Source: Spirochaetota bacterium (GTDB lineage: Bacteria; Spirochaetota; Spirochaetia; Treponematales; Treponemataceae). Taken from it: a stretch of 64,000 nt of DNA. Position numbers and translations under genes: made by a program. Location: contig JAEZST010000022.1 in assembly GCA_023443865.1 (NCBI GenBank), positions 310,001 through 374,000 on the forward strand. Direction: 5' to 3'. This document shows, in pieces, positions 33,396 to 41,596 of this stretch (position 1 is its first letter; every line of letters starts with the position of its first letter). The notes beneath the pieces are model-generated. The model had not been told where the DNA came from. It made no database searches and saw only the letters and a list, made by a program, of their open reading frames with translations.

Positions 33396-34310
33396 ATGAG
33401 TGAGAACAAGGACAATGGAACGGGCCGCGACGCGGGCGACGCGGGGATTCCCTCCGCCGACCATGCGCGTTGGGCCGGGATCGACCTGCCCGCGCCCCCT
33501 GCCGGTACCGCCGAGGCCTTTTCTCGGCTGTACGGCATAATCGCCCGCCTGCGCGGGCCGGGCGGCTGCCCCTGGGACATCGAGCAATCGCCCGCGACGC
33601 TGCGGGAAACGCTTATCGAGGAAGCCTACGAAACCGTGGAGGCCATCACCGAGGGCGACACGCCCCATGTCCGCGAGGAATTGGGCGACGTTTTCCTGAA
33701 CGTGACCATGCTCGCCTATATGTACGAACAGTCCGGCGATTTTCTCGTTAGCGACTCGCTCAACGACGTGGCGGAAAAGCTCGTGCGCCGCCACCCCCAC
33801 GTGTTCGGCGAGACCGAGGGCTTCGCCGGTCCGCTCTCCTCGGCCAAAACCGACACCGCCGAAAAGGTGCTCGCCCAATGGGAAATGATCAAGCGGGGCG
33901 TGGAGGGCCGCAGGGCCGACTCCGTCCTCGACGAGGTTTCCCGCGGCATGCCCGCGCTGGAGCGGGCCCACAAGCTTCAGAAAAAGGCCGCGAAATCGGG
34001 CTTCGATTGGGCTACACTGGATGACGTATGGCCCAAGATCGACGAGGAACTCGCGGAGCTTCGCGAGGCCGTCGCGCTCGGCGAACGCTCCCGGATCGAG
34101 GACGAGCTCGGCGACCTTCTGTTTGCCGCGGTCAACGTGGCCCGGCACCTCAAGGTCGATCCGGGCGTGGCGATCACCCGGACCAACGCCAAGTTCACCC
34201 GGCGCTTCCGCCACGTGGAAGCGTCCATGAAAGGCGCGGGCATCCCGATGGATAAGGCGCATCTCGCCGACATGGACCGATTCTGGGACGAGGCAAAGCG
34301 GAAGGAATGA
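33396..34310 (+). CDS. mazG: Nucleoside triphosphate pyrophosphohydrolase MazG
   Basis: 304 residues from the second of two adjacent ATG codons (33393, 33396); a G-rich AAGGGGGGGAG sits directly before them and is better spaced for the second. It cleaves (d)NTPs to NMP and PPi, cleaning the nucleotide pool and affecting ppGpp. It has two MazG repeats: LRGPGGCPWDIEQS...LIEEAYETVEAI...EELGDVFLNV (EExxE-ExxD metal site) and KIDEELAELREAV...EDELGDLLFAAVNVARHL. A non-conserved 35-residue leader precedes the first repeat. It is transcribed after pth. Confidence 0.95.
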   Translation: MSENKDNGTGRDAGDAGIPSADHARWAGIDLPAPPAGTAEAFSRLYGIIARLRGPGGCPWDIEQSPATLRETLIEEAYETVEAITEGDTPHVREELGDVFLNVTMLAYMYEQSGDFLVSDSLNDVAEKLVRRHPHVFGETEGFAGPLSSAKTDTAEKVLAQWEMIKRGVEGRRADSVLDEVSRGMPALERAHKLQKKAAKSGFDWATLDDVWPKIDEELAELREAVALGERSRIEDELGDLLFAAVNVARHLKVDPGVAITRTNAKFTRRFRHVEASMKGAGIPMDKAHLADMDRFWDEAKRKE

Positions 34311-34335
34311 TTTCGCGAGGGGGAAGGGGAGGCGT

Positions 34336-34812
34336 ATGGCTGTGGGAAGCTACGGGAATTCGATGGGCGTAGCGCGGTCGGGCGGCGCGGGCCGCATGCC
34401 GTGCGCGATCCTCATGCTCTTCCTTGCGCTCTTGCCCGCATGCGCCGGCGGGAACGGCGAGCCCCCGGCGGATTCGACCGACCCGGCGGACTCCCCCGTC
34501 GGCACGCCGTTGCCGTCCCTTGATCCGCGCGCGCTGCCCGGCCCCGAGGAAACGGAACTCTTTCCCGATCCCGTCGCGGAAAGGGGGAATGCGGCGGCGA
34601 GAAGGCGCAACGGCATCGCCTTGGCGGGGGCCGGGGCGGGAATACTCCTTTCCGCGTTCGGCGTTTCGGCGCTTTTTCGGGGCGCGGCAGACGGCTTTGA
34701 CTCCTCCGCCATGCATACGGGCCTTACCGTGGCGGTTTCGGGAAGCCTCGTCGCCGCGCTCTTCAGCGCCCTTCGCGATTCTACCGATCAGAGCGATCCC
34801 GGATCAAAATAA
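34336..34812 (+). CDS. Small predicted lipoprotein
   Basis: 158 residues with a strong ribosome site (GGGGAAGGGGAGG). An 18-residue polar leader precedes the hydrophobic MPCAILMLFLALLPAC with lipobox LPAC. The mature part starts with a Pro/Asp-rich spacer (about 37-75), then a Gly/Ala hydrophobic helix (IALAGAGAGILLSAFGVSALF) and another (LTVAVSGSLVAALFSAL), so it may be lipid-anchored with a hairpin in the membrane. No family recognised. Its last 32 bp overlap the end of the convergent OmpA-like gene. Confidence 0.68.
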   Translation: MAVGSYGNSMGVARSGGAGRMPCAILMLFLALLPACAGGNGEPPADSTDPADSPVGTPLPSLDPRALPGPEETELFPDPVAERGNAAARRRNGIALAGAGAGILLSAFGVSALFRGAADGFDSSAMHTGLTVAVSGSLVAALFSALRDSTDQSDPGSK

Positions 34813-36127
34813 ACTCGACGCGTCGGTTTTTCGCCACGCCTGCCGAATCGTCGGCGTCTGTCAGGGGCTCGAGCCCGCCCTTCCCCGCGATTTTCATGCG
34901 CTCTTCCCGAATGCCCGCGAGGATGAGGGCCCTTTTCACCGTTTCCGCCCGTTTTTCGGAGAGGGGAAGGAGCGTTTCCCGCTGTTCCCGCTCGAACCGC
35001 GCCGGATCGTTTCGGAACACCGAATTGGCGTGGCCCTCGATAATCAGCGAGTAATCGGGGAAACGGAGGAAAAGCGCGGCGATCCGCTGAAGGATATCCC
35101 GATTCGCCTCGTAGAGCTCTTCAGTTTCAGCCTCGCTCAGGGTGAAGGAATTCGACGAGAACCGGATGGCCGGCACCCTGATCTTGTATCCCTCTCCCTC
35201 GGCTACGAGCAGTATGTCGCAGGTCGCTTCCGCGTACGCGCTTTCCCGCCGGCCGGCCTTGTCCACCGTCTCGAGCGTTATGCGGTAATCGGTCCCGGGC
35301 TCCGGCAGGGAATCTTCGGAGGTCATCCCGTTCCACGGCACGCTGCGGGGCACCCTTCCCCGTCCGGAGAAACCGCGAATGGGTTTTCCGTTCCCGTCGG
35401 TTATCTCCACGCTCCATCGCTGGGCGGAACCGGGATGCCTCGCGTTAATCAAGATGGCGACCGTATCGGCGTTCCCGTCCCCGTCCGGCGAAAACAACGG
35501 AGGGGAGGCGGCGACCGTCGCGCCCACCGGCGGAACCGGGACGAGCCATCGGTATTCGCGGCGTAGGCCGAGCGCCAGCGAGATTTTGGTTTCTTCGGGA
35601 TTCATGAACGGTACGGAGACCGAAGGGGCAAGATTGATGAAGTTTTCCCCCCGAAGGCGCAGGGCCAGGTTACAGCCCGCGGCGGCGAGAACGGCCGGCC
35701 GAAAGGAGGAATCCCCCAGGGCGGCCTCAAAGCCGATCCCCGCGAAGGGAATGAGCGCGGCGGGAGCGGCGACGTGAAACCGCCATCCCGCGGAAAGTCC
35801 CGCGCCGGGAAAGGCTTGGGTATCGCCGCCGCGTTCCTGCCACCGATACGAGGCATTGAGCGCTACCGTAAAAAACGGCGCGAAAAGGCCTTGCAGCTCA
35901 AAGGATCCCGCTGCCCCGAAGCCCGGGGGAAGGGCCGCCGAACCGTTTGCGGGGCGGATAAAGGAATCTCCCTGCCAGAGCGTCGCCGTGCGAAGGAAGC
36001 CCCAGGGGTAGGCCCCGCTTTCGGCGCTCGCGTACGTCGCGGGCAACAGGGCGAACATGAGCGAAAAAAGCGCGAAGCCGGCCGCCTTCCGGCGCGCTCG
36101 CTTTATCGGGGGGAGACGGCGCGTCAC
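34781..36127 (-). CDS. OmpA-family outer-membrane/peptidoglycan-binding protein
   Basis: 448 residues. Signal peptide after a long basic N-region (MTRRLPPIKRARRKAAGFALFSLMFALLPATYASA). About 40-200 is beta-rich and may be an outer-membrane or surface domain; 205-310 has SPDGDGNADTVAI and PWNGMTSEDSLPEPGTDYRITLETVDKAG, a FlgD-like Ig domain. The C-terminal 125 residues are an OmpA domain: FSSNSFTLSEAETEELYEANRDIL, IIEGHANSVFR (NxxLSxxRA-like LSEKRAETVKRAL) and NRRVEFILI. It probably bridges the envelope to peptidoglycan. Its start overlaps the stop of the preceding gene, so both are one operon. Confidence 0.88.
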   Translation of the reverse strand: MTRRLPPIKRARRKAAGFALFSLMFALLPATYASAESGAYPWGFLRTATLWQGDSFIRPANGSAALPPGFGAAGSFELQGLFAPFFTVALNASYRWQERGGDTQAFPGAGLSAGWRFHVAAPAALIPFAGIGFEAALGDSSFRPAVLAAAGCNLALRLRGENFINLAPSVSVPFMNPEETKISLALGLRREYRWLVPVPPVGATVAASPPLFSPDGDGNADTVAILINARHPGSAQRWSVEITDGNGKPIRGFSGRGRVPRSVPWNGMTSEDSLPEPGTDYRITLETVDKAGRRESAYAEATCDILLVAEGEGYKIRVPAIRFSSNSFTLSEAETEELYEANRDILQRIAALFLRFPDYSLIIEGHANSVFRNDPARFEREQRETLLPLSEKRAETVKRALILAGIREERMKIAGKGGLEPLTDADDSAGVAKNRRVEFILIRDRSDR

Positions 36128-37257
36128 AGGCTTAATCCCACAAACAAGCCCGATCCGAGGGCTTCTCCGGGTTTCCAGACTACCGGGACGCTCAGGGAAA
36201 ACGAGCCTACCCGAAAGCTCGCTCCTCCCTGGAAATAGGGAATGACATGCCGGCTTACCAAAGTCGCCGCGGTGCCCTCGATCGCGATACTCCCGTTTTG
36301 GCCTTCTTTTACGAGCTGCCCGAGGTAGCTATCGATCACGATTTGATCCTGCGTCTCAACGGTTATTCCCGAGCGGGCATACGACCACGCGACGCCGCCG
36401 CCGGCCGTCAGGGTCAGCGCCCGGAAAAAGGTTACCCCGGTTTTTGCGGACGCCCTGAGGGCAATCATGTTCGTTTCGATACCCGCCTTTATATCCGGAT
36501 TAACCCGGAGGGTAACGTATTGGGGCACCAAGGGGCCGTCGGCGTCGGGGTCCAGACCCACTTCCTGCGTAATGGTTCCGGGTTTCGCGACGGTACTGAG
36601 GCCGGTTGCCGCCCATTCCCCGCCGAGCTCCAGCGTAAGGCCTTCCCAGGTGAGCAAGGAGGGGCGCCCGGCGAAAACCCGCGCGCCCGCGAAGCCCCCT
36701 GCCGAAAGCGCCTTAATCCCGTACGCGCCCGTATCGGCGTCGATATAGCCGAAAGAGAGTCCCGCATAGGTTTTTTTCCCGAAGAAGGGCAATGTCGCCC
36801 CCATATTCACGACGACGGGCTGAACGCAGAGCCCGGCCCGCATATCCGACTCGGGGTCCAGGGAAGAGAGCTCGCTCGCCAGGGAGGGGCCCAGCGAGTC
36901 GGCGTATACCGCCGCGGCGCTGCCCACGGAAAGGGAGGGGAGACCGGGTTCCCGCACGGCGGCGCTCACCAGGGACGAAACCCCCGCGGCGGAAGCGAAG
37001 CCTTCCATAAAAAGCGGTTTATCAAGGGAATCGCCCACGATGTCCGCGATATCGTCGCAGTACGTCTGCGCGTATTCGTCCAGCACCGCCTGGTAATCCC
37101 GGAACTCGTCGATCAATTCGGGCGTCGTAAGCGTGACCTTCGCTCTCGCGGCAAGGGGCTGGAACGCCACGCAAAGGGTACAACAGGCAAACGCAAGGCG
37201 ACGCGGCGTATTTCCGGGCGGGATAGCGCTGAAGCGCCGCGATAAACGGGTGAACAT
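36124..37257 (-). CDS. Predicted outer-membrane beta-barrel protein
   Basis: 377 residues from ATG 37257 (ribosome site GGGGGAGA upstream; the longer frame lacks one). The N-terminus MFTRLSRRFSAIPPGN...RRLAFACCTLCVAFQPLAARA is a signal peptide with likely cleavage at ARA. A helical stretch (about 50-85, TPELIDEFRDYQAVLDEYAQTYCDDIADIVGDSLD) precedes alternating strands: YAGLSFGYIDADTGAYGIKALSAGGFAGARVF, LTLTAGGGVAWSYARSGI, and a terminal GSGLFVGLSL. The pattern suits an outer-membrane barrel of unknown substrate. It is co-transcribed with the OmpA-like gene. Confidence 0.78.
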   Translation of the reverse strand: MFTRLSRRFSAIPPGNTPRRLAFACCTLCVAFQPLAARAKVTLTTPELIDEFRDYQAVLDEYAQTYCDDIADIVGDSLDKPLFMEGFASAAGVSSLVSAAVREPGLPSLSVGSAAAVYADSLGPSLASELSSLDPESDMRAGLCVQPVVVNMGATLPFFGKKTYAGLSFGYIDADTGAYGIKALSAGGFAGARVFAGRPSLLTWEGLTLELGGEWAATGLSTVAKPGTITQEVGLDPDADGPLVPQYVTLRVNPDIKAGIETNMIALRASAKTGVTFFRALTLTAGGGVAWSYARSGITVETQDQIVIDSYLGQLVKEGQNGSIAIEGTAATLVSRHVIPYFQGGASFRVGSFSLSVPVVWKPGEALGSGLFVGLSL

Positions 37258-37279
37258 GGAACAATTCTCCCCCATGGAA

Positions 37280-37296
37280 TATACTTGAACAGTATA
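37280..37296. promoter_or_regulatory. Symmetric divergent -10 boxes (TATACT/AGTATA)
   Basis: TATACT (37280-37285), 5 nt, then AGTATA (37291-37296) is a perfect inverted repeat lying between two divergently read genes. Each half is a -10 consensus for one direction. Convincing -35 boxes are not visible, so this could be a pair of overlapping promoters or an operator. Confidence 0.35.
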
Positions 37297-37344
37297 CCCC
37301 GCGCCGGGCGAAAACTCCACCCGCGGCCCGGGAGAGGAGCGGAG

Positions 37345-39099
37345 ATGAAACACGGCGTATTACCTGCCATTCTCGCTTTATCGGCGATTCTGGGATCGTC
37401 CTGTTCTTTCGATTTCGCGGATGGCGGGACCGATATCGGCGAGTCCGTTTCTTGGACTGAAAAAACCGCCCGCTATTACGGAACGGCGGGAGGCGCCGCC
37501 TTCGACGTGGAAGTCGTAAAGTACTATCGGAACGGCGTTTTCAATAAGCAGACCGAATCCCGAATCGACGCCGACGGTTTGGTCTATCAAGTCCAGCGGT
37601 ATAACGCCGCGGGCGCTCTCGTCTCGGCGACGGCCATCAAACACGAGCAGACCGGCTTGAGCGATCCCGCGTGGCGAATTCGCTCGGTCACCGAGTGGGC
37701 CGTCGAAGCAGGCGCCCTCGTCCCGGAATCCCATACGGCGTACGGGTACGATTCGGGCAACGCGGTGGAAACGAAGGCGGTATACCCGGTCTCGGGCACT
37801 ACCGCCGCCGCGAACGCCGGCGCGACTCCCGATTGGGCCGCGCGGTACGCCCTTGATTCGGCCATTGCCCCCTTCTACGAGGCCGCCCTCTGGTATGGTG
37901 GCGACGGCGCCGCCTACGGCCTGGATGCCGCTCAGTTCTTCTCGTGGCTTCCGGCCGCAGACCCGGCCGACGATCATTGGAACGTATCGGTAGACTACCG
38001 GCGGGAAACCGATTCGAACCGCTCCGTTCCCCCTCGCCCGGAACCCGGAATAACGGTACCTTGTACCGCAAAGGCGGCGGCGACCGATCTGGGCGACGTT
38101 ACCTCCGCGCTCTCCTATTTTCACGCCGCGCAAAGCCTGGCGACGGTGGCGGACCCGGCGTATACGGTTCCTGCCCTGCCCGACGTTTCGGCGCTCAACC
38201 CCGCCTCACCCGCGATCCCGGTCAGCTCCTTCGGTCTCTACGCCGAAGTGAGCGCGACCCGAAACACCGAAGTTACCTTCGACCGCGACTGGTATCCCGT
38301 TACGATGGTCCGGCAGGACGATCGGCTCCCCGCCCCAATGAAGATCATCGCCGAGTGGGATTCCCAGCGCCGGCTTACGGCCAAAGAAACCTATATAGGC
38401 ACCACCCTGGCCCTATCCGTGGAAATCGAGCGCGACGGGGAAGGATACCCCACGACTATCGTTACCGCGGGCGAGGGACTGCCGATGCCTTTGACCTATG
38501 CCCTCGGGTACGAATCGGGCACCCATAACCTCGAGAGCGTCACGTTCACGGTCGCCGGGATACGGCAAACGCTGACGTTCCTGTACGGAGACGCTCTGGG
38601 CGTTCCCGTTCCCGCCCTAGCGGACGCGCGCTCCCTCGATCCCTTCGCGTTCATGACGGGACTTCTGGACAATGACCTGGTGATCCAGCACTGGAACGGG
38701 GAGAGTCCCGCGCAGCTCGTGGAGTATTTTACCGTCGAAACGGCTCCGACCGATACGACCGTTACGGTGTGGGACGCCCATTTGACGGATGACGCGGACT
38801 CTGCCGCCCCCGACGATACGGTCAACGGTACCTACGAGCTCGCCTGGGCCCATACCGGCGACCCCGTGGCCTCCCTTACGGCAAAAGACGATGCGGGCGC
38901 GACGGTGTGGACATACGAATACGCGTATGGGGGCGCACTCGCGGATGCCGTCGCCCAGGCGCTGCCCTCATGGCTCACGGTCGGCGCTTCCGCCGCTTAC
39001 GACCAGCTTTCGGCCCTCTATTCGGCGGCCTCCGCCACGGGCGAGGGCGCCATGGTCCAATCCATCGCGTCCGGCTTCCTGTACGACCTGCTCTTTTAA
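37345..39099 (+). CDS. Large predicted lipoprotein with YD-like segments
   Basis: 584 residues from ATG 37345 (GAGGAGCGGAG ribosome site). Signal MKHGVLPAILALSAILGSSC with loose lipobox LGSSC. The mature protein has recurring short beta segments of the type Y-D/N-x-x-G followed by a polar strand (RIDADGLVYQVQRYNAAGALVS, HTAYGYDSGNAVETKAVYP, IIAEWDSQRRLTAKETYIGTTLAL), reminiscent of degenerate Rhs/YD repeats, plus long Ala/Pro/Asp-rich linkers. It is predicted to be a surface-exposed or periplasmic extended protein. No enzyme motif is seen. A terminator follows. Confidence 0.72.
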   Translation: MKHGVLPAILALSAILGSSCSFDFADGGTDIGESVSWTEKTARYYGTAGGAAFDVEVVKYYRNGVFNKQTESRIDADGLVYQVQRYNAAGALVSATAIKHEQTGLSDPAWRIRSVTEWAVEAGALVPESHTAYGYDSGNAVETKAVYPVSGTTAAANAGATPDWAARYALDSAIAPFYEAALWYGGDGAAYGLDAAQFFSWLPAADPADDHWNVSVDYRRETDSNRSVPPRPEPGITVPCTAKAAATDLGDVTSALSYFHAAQSLATVADPAYTVPALPDVSALNPASPAIPVSSFGLYAEVSATRNTEVTFDRDWYPVTMVRQDDRLPAPMKIIAEWDSQRRLTAKETYIGTTLALSVEIERDGEGYPTTIVTAGEGLPMPLTYALGYESGTHNLESVTFTVAGIRQTLTFLYGDALGVPVPALADARSLDPFAFMTGLLDNDLVIQHWNGESPAQLVEYFTVETAPTDTTVTVWDAHLTDDADSAAPDDTVNGTYELAWAHTGDPVASLTAKDDAGATVWTYEYAYGGALADAVAQALPSWLTVGASAAYDQLSALYSAASATGEGAMVQSIASGFLYDLLF

Positions 39100-39145
39100 G
39101 CCTCGCCTTCGGATCGGCCCGTACCGCCGTCCGTTCGAGAGCGTT

Positions 39146-39184
39146 GCCCGGGGGATAAACCCGCCCGCCGGGCTTCTTTTTTGC
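39146..39184 (+). terminator. Intrinsic terminator
   Basis: Stem GCCCGG (39146-39151)/CCGGGC (39168-39173), with extra G-C pairing possible inside the loop, followed by TTCTTTTTTG. It ends the large lipoprotein gene just before the MarR promoter. Confidence 0.65.
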
Positions 39185-39192
39185 CCTTTTCG

Positions 39193-39221
39193 TTGACATT
39201 AGTTAAGTTACTTAATATATT
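39193..39221 (+). promoter_or_regulatory. MarR-operon promoter with palindromic operator
   Basis: TTGACA (39193-39198), 17 nt and TATATT (39216-39221) is among the strongest promoters in the window. The spacer contains the perfect palindrome TTAAGT-T-ACTTAA (39203-39215). MarR proteins bind such AT-rich palindromes between -35 and -10 boxes, so autorepression of the downstream MarR-ABC-ABC operon is likely. The leader to ATG 39277 is about 48 nt. Confidence 0.75.
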
Positions 39222-39276
39222 AGCGAGTAATAGAATTGCGACGTACGAAATAAGTCGATTAACGAAAGAGGACGGA

Positions 39277-39759
39277 ATGACCGAACTGACCGGTACCCCG
39301 CGGACGCTCATGGAAAAGCTTCGGCGCGTGAGCCATATTCTGCAAAAGGACTTCATGCGGTCCATAAGCACGGAATTCAAGCCGTCGTCGGTCATGATCC
39401 TCATGCGGCTGTGGCATCGCAAGAAGAACGGGGAGGGGGGAATCCGCGTATCGGATTTCGCCAACGCGCTCGGCATTACCGTTCCCGCCGTAACCCAGAT
39501 CGTGACCGGGCTCGAGGCCCAGGGGTTGGTGGTCAGGGCGATGGACAGCGAAGACCGCCGCGCGATCCTGGTCAGCCTGACCGATTCGGGCCAGGCCCGC
39601 CTCCGGCCGCTTTTTTACCGCTTTACCGAGGAGTTCGACGGGTTGGCCAAGGCCCTCGGCCAAAGGGATTCTGAGGAACTGATCCGGTTGCTCTCGATCG
39701 TCGAAACGTATTTTACAGAAACCCTTGGCGTGACCGCTTGCGGCGGCCACGGGAATTGA
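39277..39759 (+). CDS. MarR-family transcriptional repressor
   Basis: 160 residues from ATG 39277 (AAAGAGGA upstream). Winged helix-turn-helix of MarR type: IRVSDFANALGITVPAVTQIVTGLEAQGLVVRAMDSEDRRAILVSLTDSGQA, with the wing DSEDRRA. Flanking helices form the dimer interface (LMEKLRRVSHILQKDF; LLSIVETYFTETLG). It precedes two ABC exporter genes and follows a promoter with a perfect palindrome. I infer that it represses the whole operon and is released by a drug or phenolic ligand. Confidence 0.93.
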   Translation: MTELTGTPRTLMEKLRRVSHILQKDFMRSISTEFKPSSVMILMRLWHRKKNGEGGIRVSDFANALGITVPAVTQIVTGLEAQGLVVRAMDSEDRRAILVSLTDSGQARLRPLFYRFTEEFDGLAKALGQRDSEELIRLLSIVETYFTETLGVTACGGHGN

Positions 39760-39862
39760 CGCCTAAAGGAACCGGTCGTTTCCCGTCGCGCCGTAAGGCC
39801 GCCCGCGCTCGACCGGAAGCGTGCTTCCTCCCCGCCTGTCTGACCGAAAAAGGAGCGTTCCG

Positions 39863-41596
39863 ATGATGCTGAAATTGTTCAAGACTCTCAAGCCCTGGCG
39901 CGTACCGATCGCCGGGACCATACTGTTCGTATTCTGCCAGAGCATGTGCGACCTCTACCTGCCCAACCTCATGTCGGACATCGTCAACAAGGGCATCACC
40001 GACGGCGACGCGACCTATATACTCTCCGTTGGCCTCAAGATGCTCCTGGTGGCCCTGGGCGGCTCGATAAGCGCCGTAATCGCGAGCTTCCTTTCCTCGC
40101 GCGTCGCCATCGGCTTCGGCGCCGACCTGCGCGAGCGGATATTCAACCGGGTCGCGAAGTTCTCCCTTCGCGAGTTCGACGTTATCGGCACGCCCTCACT
40201 CGTAACCCGCAGCACCAACGACGTGAACCAGATACAGAACGTACTGATCATGTTCCAGCGGATGATGATCGGCGCGCCCATCACCGCGGCGGGCGGGATG
40301 ATCCTCGCGCTGCAGACGGACGCCGCCCTCGCCTGGGTGATCTTCGTGGCCATCCCCGCGCTGGGCGTCCTGATCGGGACCGTGGCGGCCCTGGGCTTCC
40401 CGCTTTTTCAGGCGATCCAGAAAAAGGTGGACCGCATAAACCTGATCGTCCGCGAAAACCTCACGGGCATCCGGGTAATCCGGGCCTTTAACCGCGGCTC
40501 CACCGAACGGAAGCGCTTCGCGGAGGCCAACGCCGACCTGATGGAAACCGCGGTAAAGGTGAACCGGATCTTCGCCGCGATGTTTCCCTTCATGATGCTC
40601 ATCATGAACATGACCGTCGTCGCCATCCTCTGGTTCGGCTCTGCCCGCGTCGATTCCGGCGCCTCTAACGTGGGCGACATGATGGCCTTTATGCAGTACG
40701 CCATGCAGATCCTCTCCTCGTTCACCATCGCCTCGATCATGTTCATCATGGTTCCCCGGGCCCAGGCCTCCGCCGACCGAATCAACGAGGTACTGGAGAT
40801 CGAGAGCCATATCGCGGACCCGGACGATCCCGTCTCTCCCGAAAGCGGCGTCCGGGGCGTCGTGGAGTTCAGGAACGTCTCGTTCGCCTATTACGGGGCC
40901 GAGCGCCCCGCCGTGGACGGCGTTTCCTTCAAGACGGGTCCCGGCGAAACCACCGCGATCATCGGGAGCACGGGCAGCGGTAAGTCGACCCTCCTCTCGC
41001 TGATTCCGCGCTTTTACGACGTAACCTCCGGCGAGGTGCTGGTAGACGGCGTGGACGTCAGGAAGATGACGCTCGCGGACCTGCGCTCGCGGATCGGCAC
41101 GGTGCCCCAAAAGGCCGTGCTCTTTTCGGGCACCGTCCGCGAGAACCTGCTCTACGGCAAGGAAGACGCGTCGGACGCCGAACTGGAAGAGGCGCTGAGA
41201 ATCTCCCAGTCATGGGAATTCGTTTCGGCCATGGACGGGGGGATCGAATCGCCCGTCGCGCAGGGCGGAACCAACCTTTCCGGCGGCCAAAAGCAGCGGC
41301 TTTCCATCGCCCGCGCCCTGGTCAGGAAACCGGAGGTATACCTTTTCGACGACAGCTTCTCGGCACTGGACTTCAAGACCGACGCGCGGCTCCGCGCGGC
41401 GCTTCGGGAAAAGACCGCAGGCGCCGCGGTGCTTATCGTGGGCCAGAGGGTTTCCTCGATCATGCACGCGGATCGCATCGTCGTGCTCGAGGAGGGAAAA
41501 ATCGCCGGGATCGGTACGCACGACGCGTTATACCGCGATTGCGCGGTATACCGCGAAATCGTGGAATCCCAACTGACCGAGGAGGAACGCTCATGA
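39863..41596 (+). CDS. ABC exporter half-transporter 1 (membrane-ATPase fusion)
   Basis: 577 residues from ATG 39863 (AAAAAGGAG 8 nt upstream). Residues 10-320 are a type IV ABC exporter membrane domain with six helices (IAGTILFVFCQSMCDLYLPNLMSDIVNKGI and following). Residues 335-575 are the ATPase: Walker A IIGSTGSGKSTLLSLI, Q-loop GTVPQKAVLF, signature NLSGGQKQRLSIARAL, Walker B VYLFDDSFSALD with Asp in place of the catalytic Glu, and H-loop switched to VGQR. This half therefore carries the degenerate catalytic site of a heterodimeric exporter, as in TM287-like or LmrCD-like pairs. The partner is the overlapping next gene. Confidence 0.92.
   Translation: MMLKLFKTLKPWRVPIAGTILFVFCQSMCDLYLPNLMSDIVNKGITDGDATYILSVGLKMLLVALGGSISAVIASFLSSRVAIGFGADLRERIFNRVAKFSLREFDVIGTPSLVTRSTNDVNQIQNVLIMFQRMMIGAPITAAGGMILALQTDAALAWVIFVAIPALGVLIGTVAALGFPLFQAIQKKVDRINLIVRENLTGIRVIRAFNRGSTERKRFAEANADLMETAVKVNRIFAAMFPFMMLIMNMTVVAILWFGSARVDSGASNVGDMMAFMQYAMQILSSFTIASIMFIMVPRAQASADRINEVLEIESHIADPDDPVSPESGVRGVVEFRNVSFAYYGAERPAVDGVSFKTGPGETTAIIGSTGSGKSTLLSLIPRFYDVTSGEVLVDGVDVRKMTLADLRSRIGTVPQKAVLFSGTVRENLLYGKEDASDAELEEALRISQSWEFVSAMDGGIESPVAQGGTNLSGGQKQRLSIARALVRKPEVYLFDDSFSALDFKTDARLRAALREKTAGAAVLIVGQRVSSIMHADRIVVLEEGKIAGIGTHDALYRDCAVYREIVESQLTEEERS

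Noticed and set aside
34336..34812. Treating the small lipoprotein as a shadow of the OmpA-like gene
   Set aside because: Only 32 bp overlap; it has its own strong ribosome site and a lipoprotein signal, so it was kept as a gene.
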